IMG/VR virus record: IMGVR_UViG_3300036761_003779
Span: 1 to 64,000 of that record
Direction: 5' to 3' (one strand)
Length of the DNA: 64,000 nt
Source of the DNA: a virus
Part shown: in pieces, positions 31,341 to 37,166 of the stretch
How the letters are laid out: every line of letters starts with the position of its first letter
Numbering within the stretch: position 1 is the stretch's first letter
Made by a program: the position numbers and the translations under genes
The notes under the pieces: model-generated
What the model saw: the letters and a program-made list of their open reading frames with translations, nothing else
Told to the model about the DNA's origin: nothing
Database searches by the model: none

Positions 31341-32470
31341 CTCACCCTCCTGCTCCGGAACCGGACCGCCAGCCGCTTCCGCTCCTCCGGCGGCCGGAGC
31401 GCCTCGAGGAGCGCCCCCTCGGGGGCGTCCCCCGGGTCCGTCCCCGCCGGGAGCGGCCGGAACTCGACCCGGGCCCAGGGGGACAGGTGCTCCTCTATGG
31501 TACTCCATAGAGTTTTACCACCCTCATCCCCGTCCGCCACGTGGATGACGACCGGGACCCCCCGGAGGCGCCGCGCCTGCTTGGGGTAGATCCGGCCGCC
31601 GAGGACCGCGACAACGTTCCCCGGCGAGACCGGGGAAACGCCCGGCTCCCGGAGGAGGAGCGCCCGGACCCGCTCCGCGTCGAAGATGCCCTCGACCAGC
31701 GCCGCCGGCCGGGAGGCGTCGATCCCGTCCGGCGCCCAGAGGACCCCGGCGTCCTTGACGAAGGGGAGCCCGGGGCAGTAGCGCCCCTTCAGCTTGGACG
31801 GAACTTTGAAGATCGAGCGGACGTACCAGTTGACCGCGCGCCCGCCCTCCCGGATGGGGAACAGGATCCCCGGGACCGTCCGGGCGAGGCAGGCCACGTC
31901 CCCCGCGGCGGAGACCGCCCGGAGGTCCAGCTCCGCGGCCCGGTCCGCGGAGATGCCCCGCCGCTCCAGGTAGGCGAGGAACTCCGGGCGCGCCCCCGCG
32001 ACCGGCCGGTTTGGCGGCCAGGTCAGCTCGCGCCAGTCCGGCGGCCGGACCGCCGCCGCGCGCCGGGAAAGCGCCTCCTCGAGCGCGGCCTCCCCGCTCC
32101 CGTCCTCCCGGACGTACTCCGCCCGGAGCCAGGCAAGCGCGGCCGCGCGCTCCTCCTCCCGCGGCCCGCGGTCCCAGACCTCGCCCCGGCAGCGGGCCAC
32201 GAGATCCGCGAAGTCGAGCCCCTTCAGCGGCCCGCCCGGGTGGCTCCAGCAGTTGAACCAGCCGAGCCGCGCGCGCCCCTCCCCGTCCGTGACGTCCTCC
32301 ACGCAGACGTGGAAGGAGGGGTTGCTCTCCCGGTGCTCCGGGTCCGGGCACTCGAGGTAGGCGTCCGACCCGTTCCGGTAGGCGATGACCATGCCAAGGT
32401 CCGCCAGGACCTCCTCCAGGTCGAGCCGGCGGAGGAGCCGCTGCGTCCGCTGGATGTCCCGCTGGCTCAC
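31337..32470 (-). CDS. DnaG-like DNA primase with TOPRIM domain
   Basis: A 377-residue primase making RNA primers for lagging-strand synthesis. The N-terminal zinc domain has ECPDPEHRESNPSFHV and FNCWSHPGG as a CHC2-like C/H set. The middle is helical. TOPRIM motifs are ALVEGIFDAERVRALL (catalytic Glu) and VVIHVADGDEGGKTLW (DxD). It is shorter than bacterial DnaG (about 600), lacking the helicase-binding domain. ATGA overlap couples it to the DnaB-like helicase gene immediately upstream, its functional partner. Confidence 0.85.
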   Translation of the reverse strand: MSQRDIQRTQRLLRRLDLEEVLADLGMVIAYRNGSDAYLECPDPEHRESNPSFHVCVEDVTDGEGRARLGWFNCWSHPGGPLKGLDFADLVARCRGEVWDRGPREEERAAALAWLRAEYVREDGSGEAALEEALSRRAAAVRPPDWRELTWPPNRPVAGARPEFLAYLERRGISADRAAELDLRAVSAAGDVACLARTVPGILFPIREGGRAVNWYVRSIFKVPSKLKGRYCPGLPFVKDAGVLWAPDGIDASRPAALVEGIFDAERVRALLLREPGVSPVSPGNVVAVLGGRIYPKQARRLRGVPVVIHVADGDEGGKTLWSTIEEHLSPWARVEFRPLPAGTDPGDAPEGALLEALRPPEERKRLAVRFRSRRVR

Positions 32471-34788
32471 TTGCGCCCGTCGAAGTCGGTCGTGTGCGCG
32501 CCGACGCGGCAGATCTTAGGGTCGAAGAGGAAGCCCGCCGTCAGGTTCTGCGGCCCGCGCCGCTGCTTGGCGACCTTGACCTCCATCACGTCCTCGTCCG
32601 CGCTCTCCGGGTCGTAGTATTTCGAGCGGTGGAGGAGGAGGATCAGGTCCCCCACCTCCTCGTAGCCGCCGGAGTTCTTCAGCTCGTCTAGCCGCGGCCG
32701 CGGGTTCCGGGTCCGCTTGATGCGCCGGATCTGCTGGACCACGACTGCGCAGAACTTCCGCCGCTTCCCGAGCTTCTTGAGGCGCCGGAGGGCGTCCGTC
32801 ACCTCCGCGGGTTTGAGCTCACCCTGGAGGAGGTACTCAAAGAGGTCCAGGATGACGACGTCGAAGTCGTCCTCCTCCACGCGCATCTCCAGGTCGTCGA
32901 GGGAGGAGACCTCGTCGTCGAAGGTCACCAGCCCCGAGTCGAGGATCGCCCGGGCGGACCGCTCCATCCGGAAGACCTCCTCGTCCGTCAGCTGGTCCGG
33001 GGTCTTCACCAGCTTCTCCGCCTCCACCTTCGCGTTCGCGCAGAGCATCTGGTCGACGACGGAGGCGGTCCCCGCCTCCACCGGGCAGTTCAGGACGCGC
33101 CGGCCGGCGAGGACCTGCCGGAGCGTCAGATTGGAGCAGAAGGTGCTGTTATGAGTGGGGATCATCCCTTCCCCCGCAAGGTACACCCCATCCGGAGCGT
33201 CTACCTCGATGCAGCGCACCGGGACGCTCTCCACTGGCTCGATCATCTTTACGAAGCGCCGCTGTCTGCGCGGGGAGCGGTACGACTCGAAGTGGTTCTG
33301 CTTCCGCCCCAACTTGAAGAGGTCCCCGCGATCCAGCGAGAACCACATCCGGTAAGAAACGCTCGTCTCCGGGCATCTCCCCTTCACGGCTCGCTCCCCG
33401 GTTCCAACCCGGTAACCGAGGGAGCGAACTAACTGTAGGGCGTCAAGGAAGAGGGCGCGGTTACAGAGGTCCAGTCGAACGGTCCGCCCGTAGTTCTCAA
33501 CGTACCCGTCGGTGTCTAGGAGCCCCGCCAGAAGCTCCCTCCGCTGCAGCTCTGACGCCCTGAGGTAGAGCTGCGGGATGTGTTTGTTCCCCAGGAGCCC
33601 CGCCTCACGCAGCTTCTTCTTCAGCCCAATGACGTTATACGCTCTGAAATTTCTCCTGCTCCAGCTGCTAACCCTCACCTCATACCCGTCCAGCTCCACC
33701 CGCCTGGGGATCTCCGGATCCTCGGAACCAAACCGCCCATCCGCGGCGCCCCCGTCCCCGAGCCATACCCCAAGGGTGTACGGTTCGATCGGAAGCATGA
33801 CTTCCGGCAGGTCCAGCGGCGGGAAAGGTTCCACGGAGTGGTTTAGTCGATCGTCTTGGTTCACCCGGAGCGTCCGCGCAAGCTCTACCGTCGTCCGCAC
33901 CGATCCACTCCCCCCTCCCTTCCGCTCCCGGTCGGTTCGGGTGAGCCAGAGGTGCTCGGCGTCCGCCACGAGCGAGGACCCGTCCGAGAAGACCACCCGG
34001 AAGCATGGCCTCCGAAGGAGGACCTCCCCGACCTTACGCACGGAGCGCCGCCTACCATCCGAACCAAAGACGGTCTCGCCGACGGAGATGGAACCCATCT
34101 CCACCCAACCGGCGGGCGTCGGGATCTTGGTGTCCAGCGCCAGCGCCTTGCCCATCCCCGGGCGCGCCGCCAGGACGACGAGGTCCCCGGGCTTGAGGCC
34201 CGCGTACAGGTGCTCGTCCAGGCCCGTGAAGCGGAGCGGGACGAACCGCGGTGACTTCCCGGACCGGGACTCCTCGAGGTCCGCCATCCACTCCGCGTGG
34301 AGCGCCCTCCCCTTCTTGACCCGCGTCGCGGAGGAGCCGGCGTCCCGGAGCTTCTTGACGATGGAGAGGGCGTGTCCCTGCGCCTCCTCCAGCCCGGCGT
34401 TCGGGTCGTCCATCGAGGCGTAGAGGGAGGCGAAGTCCTCCCCGGCGGAGAACTTGGCCGCGTCGCGGCGGAGCTGGTCCAGGTGAATCGACAGGTTCTC
34501 CGGCGGGAGCGGCTCGAACTGCTCCTCGAGCTTCCGGAGGTAGGCGAGGTCGACCTCCCCGGCCCCCAGCTGAACAACGCTGTCCGCCGCGTAGGAGGCG
34601 CCCCGCTTCCGGAGTTCCCGGAGCGCGGCCGCGATGGCGCGGTGCCGCGGGTGGTTGAACAGCTCCGGCCGGAGGGCGCCCGCCTCCCGCTGGAAGGCCG
34701 CCGGGTCCCGGACGAGGGCGCCGAGGACCACCTGCTCGTTGTCCACGTTCACGTCGATTAGGAGCGTCCCGGAGTCCCGCTTGCTCAC
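32467..34788 (-). CDS. DnaB-like replicative helicase precursor containing an intein
   Basis: After protein splicing the extein would be about 440 residues. The N-terminal domain (DNEQVVLGALVRDPAAFQRE, HPRHRAIAAALREL) is the DnaB primase-interacting part. The RecA-fold domain begins VPLRFTGLDEHLYAGLKPGD, with Walker A ARPGMGK interrupted by the intein and resuming at STFCSNL. Walker B is FDVVILDLFEYLL, followed by VVVQQIRRIKRTRNPRP and a SGGYEEVGDLILLLHR segment. The GTG at 34788 overlaps the loader stop as GTGA. Neighbours are the loader upstream and the primase downstream, a complete replisome core. Confidence 0.9.
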   Translation of the reverse strand: MSKRDSGTLLIDVNVDNEQVVLGALVRDPAAFQREAGALRPELFNHPRHRAIAAALRELRKRGASYAADSVVQLGAGEVDLAYLRKLEEQFEPLPPENLSIHLDQLRRDAAKFSAGEDFASLYASMDDPNAGLEEAQGHALSIVKKLRDAGSSATRVKKGRALHAEWMADLEESRSGKSPRFVPLRFTGLDEHLYAGLKPGDLVVLAARPGMGKALALDTKIPTPAGWVEMGSISVGETVFGSDGRRRSVRKVGEVLLRRPCFRVVFSDGSSLVADAEHLWLTRTDRERKGGGSGSVRTTVELARTLRVNQDDRLNHSVEPFPPLDLPEVMLPIEPYTLGVWLGDGGAADGRFGSEDPEIPRRVELDGYEVRVSSWSRRNFRAYNVIGLKKKLREAGLLGNKHIPQLYLRASELQRRELLAGLLDTDGYVENYGRTVRLDLCNRALFLDALQLVRSLGYRVGTGERAVKGRCPETSVSYRMWFSLDRGDLFKLGRKQNHFESYRSPRRQRRFVKMIEPVESVPVRCIEVDAPDGVYLAGEGMIPTHNSTFCSNLTLRQVLAGRRVLNCPVEAGTASVVDQMLCANAKVEAEKLVKTPDQLTDEEVFRMERSARAILDSGLVTFDDEVSSLDDLEMRVEEDDFDVVILDLFEYLLQGELKPAEVTDALRRLKKLGKRRKFCAVVVQQIRRIKRTRNPRPRLDELKNSGGYEEVGDLILLLHRSKYYDPESADEDVMEVKVAKQRRGPQNLTAGFLFDPKICRVGAHTTDFDGRK
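33148..34146 (-). other. Class 3 intein with LAGLIDADG endonuclease in DnaB-like helicase (333 aa)
   Basis: Residues 215-547 of the helicase precursor, inserted in the Walker A loop between GMGK and Ser548. The intein starts ALALDTKIPTPAGW, so residue 1 is Ala, not Cys, Ser or Thr, and it ends MIPTHN. It carries the WCT triplet of class 3 inteins: Trp in DAEHLWLT, Cys in VRCIEVDA and Thr in IPTHN. The middle holds two LAGLIDADG-type motifs, YTLGVWLGDGG and LLAGLLDTDGY, of a homing endonuclease. Base use is more AT-rich than in the extein, pointing to transfer. Confidence 0.9.
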
Positions 34789-35435
34789 GCGCCCCTCCTC
34801 GTCCCGCCGGTCAGGGCGGCCACCTCGAAGTAGCGGAGGAAGTCCCGGAAGCGCGGGGAGAGCCCCGGGAGCCGCTTGCCGGAGGCGTCCGCCTCCCCGT
34901 CCACGTTCCCCGTCAGGATGACGGACCGCTCGTCCTCCCAGCGCCGCTCCACGACGGACTCCACGAACTGCTCCTCCCCTCGGTAGCCGGCGACGCGCGC
35001 CACGTCGTCGATCAGGAGGAGGGAGCAGGAGTCGAGCCGGTCCCTGGTGGCGCTCCGACGCTCCTCGTCCTCCCCCTCCTCCTCCCGCCCGGAGAGGGAG
35101 CGGAAGCGGAGGTCCGCGAGCTGCGGCACCCGGATGAAGAGCGGCGAGAAGCCCGGCGGGCAGCGCCCGTCCGACGTGCCCAGGTACGCCTGGAGGAGGA
35201 GCCAGCAGGCGGCCCGGGTCTTCCCGCTCCCGAAGGGTCCGCTCAGGAGGAGGAAGACCGGCTCCGTCAGGAAGCGCCGGGAGCGGAGGGTCTCCCCGAT
35301 CGCGGCGATCTGGTCCAGCGCGGCGAGGTAGTCCCCGGAGGCGCCCGGTCGCATGCCGTCGAGGTCCAGGCGGGCGAACTTCCGCGGGCACGCCGTCCGC
35401 GGGAGGAACTTGCTAAGCTCGACCTCGCTCATCAT
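34785..35435 (-). CDS. DnaC/IstB-like helicase loader AAA+ ATPase
   Basis: A 216-residue AAA+ ATPase predicted to load the DnaB-like helicase. Walker A is LSGPFGSGKTRAACWLLL near residue 65, Walker B CSLLLIDDVARV, sensor-1-like SVILTGNVDGEAD, and an arginine-rich SPRFRDFLRYF element near the end. ATGATG makes the start ambiguous by one codon; GGAGGAGG lies nine or more bases upstream. Gene order initiator, loader, helicase, primase is the classic phage replication order. Confidence 0.83.
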   Translation of the reverse strand: MMSEVELSKFLPRTACPRKFARLDLDGMRPGASGDYLAALDQIAAIGETLRSRRFLTEPVFLLLSGPFGSGKTRAACWLLLQAYLGTSDGRCPPGFSPLFIRVPQLADLRFRSLSGREEEGEDEERRSATRDRLDSCSLLLIDDVARVAGYRGEEQFVESVVERRWEDERSVILTGNVDGEADASGKRLPGLSPRFRDFLRYFEVAALTGGTRRGA

Positions 35436-35439
35436 CCGG

Positions 35440-36678
35440 TCAGACCTCCTCCCCGACGTGGAGCTTCACCTGGCTCAGCGGGATCCCCAGCTTCTCCGCC
35501 TTCCGCCGCCGCTTCTCCTGGATCTCCGCCGCCTTCTTGTCCCAGTGCGCCCGGTCCTCGCCCCAGGCGTCGTTTACCTCGACCGGGGAGGGCGCCTTCC
35601 CGCCTCCCCTGGGTCTATCCAGGGATGCCAGCACGGCCGGGTTCCTCGGGAGGATGTGATACGCAAGACTGACCGGGTGTCCCGCGCCCTCCGCCTTCGC
35701 GAGGATCCCGTCCACCGCGTCCCGCCACCGCTCCCCGGAGGCCCCGAGGTGAAGCTCCGTGTAGTTCCGGCAGGTCCTGGCGACGCGCAGCTCGTAGGCG
35801 GAGTCACACGGGGCGAAGGCCGGGTCCTCCGATCCCCGGGCCTCCCGATAGCGGCAAACCCAATACCCGACCAGGTCCGCGTCCCGCCAGTTGGAGGGGT
35901 TCCTCCGGCGCCAGCCGTTCCACTTCGGGCGGGTGGACGGCTCCGGGCGAATCTTATCCGCGTCCTTTATCCGGGCCAGGAGGGAGCGTTCCTCCTCCCG
36001 GAGCTGCTGGACCTCGAGGGAGCCCCCCTCCAGGTTCAGTCCCCGGAGCTTCTCCCGGACCTCCCGGAGTTGATCCCGGAGGGGCCCGCCTCCCTCGGGA
36101 TGTCCCGGGAGACCCGCGGCGTCCGCGGGTCTTTTATCCGGTTCCCCATTTTCTCCGTGCTTATTTCTTATGGGAGGGTCCAGGTGACCCCCCCGAATGA
36201 GCCCGTCGGGGGGGTCCAGGTGACCCCCCGGATGCGCGTTTTCCGGGGGGGTCAAGGTGACCCCCCCGTTCGCGGGCGGTTCGACCGCGCTCGCCTCGTC
36301 CCCCGGCTCGACGCGGAGGGTGACGCGGCCGCGCTTCAGGTACGCCCTCCCGGCCTCCGCCGCCTGCGTCGGGAGGAAGGTCTCGACGTCCACCACCGTC
36401 GTCCCGCGTCCGTTCCGCCGGTGCGTCCGGTGAGCGTAGCCCTTCCGCTCCAGACCGTCGAGCGCCCGCCGGACGTTCCGGCGGTCCTTCCCGAGCCAGC
36501 TCCCGACGTTCTGCATCGACGGCTGATCCCCGCTCATCTCCACGTTCTCCCGTCCGTGGAAGGCAATGAAGACCAGTTTCTCCGCGTCCGTCAGGTCCGG
36601 GGCGCAGAGGACCGCGCGGCATGCTACGAAGAAGTAGTAAGAATCCTTATTACTTACGTCAATAGTACGCTCAGACAT
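35440..36678 (-). CDS. Winged-helix replication initiator (lambda-O-like organisation)
   Basis: A 412-residue protein whose N-terminal 90 residues form a winged helix (LTDAEKLVFIAFHGRENV, SMQNVGSWLGKDRRNVRRAL, LERKGYAHRTHRRNGRGTT). The middle is a low-complexity stretch with two GGHLDPP repeats, produced by three iteron-like DNA repeats, and the C-terminal 150 residues (KWNGWRRRNPSNWRDADLVG) probably contact the loader or helicase. The arrangement of DNA-binding domain, iterons within the gene, AT-rich tract and partner-binding domain mirrors lambda O. ATG with GGAGGGCTACA upstream, overlapping the preceding gene end. Confidence 0.72.
   Translation of the reverse strand: MSERTIDVSNKDSYYFFVACRAVLCAPDLTDAEKLVFIAFHGRENVEMSGDQPSMQNVGSWLGKDRRNVRRALDGLERKGYAHRTHRRNGRGTTVVDVETFLPTQAAEAGRAYLKRGRVTLRVEPGDEASAVEPPANGGVTLTPPENAHPGGHLDPPDGLIRGGHLDPPIRNKHGENGEPDKRPADAAGLPGHPEGGGPLRDQLREVREKLRGLNLEGGSLEVQQLREEERSLLARIKDADKIRPEPSTRPKWNGWRRRNPSNWRDADLVGYWVCRYREARGSEDPAFAPCDSAYELRVARTCRNYTELHLGASGERWRDAVDGILAKAEGAGHPVSLAYHILPRNPAVLASLDRPRGGGKAPSPVEVNDAWGEDRAHWDKKAAEIQEKRRRKAEKLGIPLSQVKLHVGEEV
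36131..36267. other. Putative replication origin: three iteron-like palindromes plus AT-rich tract
   Basis: Three near-identical units centred on GGTCCAGGTGACC lie at 36172-36194, 36208-36229 and 36245-36267, spaced 36-37 bases apart. Each has arms of G and C runs that make it an imperfect palindrome. A tract at 36131-36171 is far richer in A and T than the surrounding DNA. Location inside the initiator gene matches lambda ori. It could instead be a protein repeat only, but the spacing is regular and bases outside codon constraints are conserved. Confidence 0.6.
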
Positions 36679-37096
36679 TGTAGCCCTCCGCCCGGAAGCG
36701 TCTGGTGGCCTCCTCGATGATCTCCCGCCGCGCCAGGGAGTGCGCCGGCGCAATCCGGTGGTCCTCCGGGATCCTCACCCGCAGGTCTACCTTCGTCCCC
36801 CTCTTCTCGTAGGTCCGCCGCACGAACCCACGCTCCACCAGCCGCCGGATCGCCCGAGCGGCGGTCGCTCGGGAGATTCCCAGGATGGAATAGAGGATCC
36901 CCATCCGGAACTCCGGCCCGGCAAGGTAGGAGATCCCGAGGTACACGATGCGCTCCGTTGGGGTCAGCTCGACGTCCAGGAGGATCGGGAGCGGCGCCGG
37001 GACGGACTCGTACTCCCCCGGGTCCGTGACGTCGAACCGACGCGGGGTGACGTCCCCCCGCAGGAGCAGGTCGACGACGGTGAGTTTTTCTCTCAT
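36671..37096 (-). CDS. Winged helix-turn-helix regulator, 141 aa
   Basis: A 141-residue MarR/HTH-type protein: LTPTERIVYLGISYLAG, then LGISRATAARAIRRLVERGF as the recognition helix and FVRRTYEKRGTKVDLRVRI as the wing. The N-terminus has VVDLLLRGDVTPRRFDVTDP. It resembles the DNA-binding domain of the adjacent initiator (36678 start) and could control the replication operon or assist initiation. ATG with CAGGTGG upstream, first gene after a 70-base intergenic region. Confidence 0.78.
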   Translation of the reverse strand: MREKLTVVDLLLRGDVTPRRFDVTDPGEYESVPAPLPILLDVELTPTERIVYLGISYLAGPEFRMGILYSILGISRATAARAIRRLVERGFVRRTYEKRGTKVDLRVRIPEDHRIAPAHSLARREIIEEATRRFRAEGYNV

Positions 37097-37166
37097 CTTG
37101 AACCACCTGTAGAGTTTTGAAACCGGAACCTAGTCCAGTCTTAGACGGATCTGAAGTAGGATGCGC
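37097..37166 (-). promoter_or_regulatory. Intergenic region, possible weak promoter
   Basis: This 70-base gap separates the UvsW-like helicase from the regulator-initiator operon. The minus strand has CAGATCCGTCTAAGACT, sharing CAGAT and CTAAGA with promoters P1 and P2 but with shorter spacing and no convincing -35. A TGGACT follows further down. I see no terminator hairpin. Confidence 0.25.
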
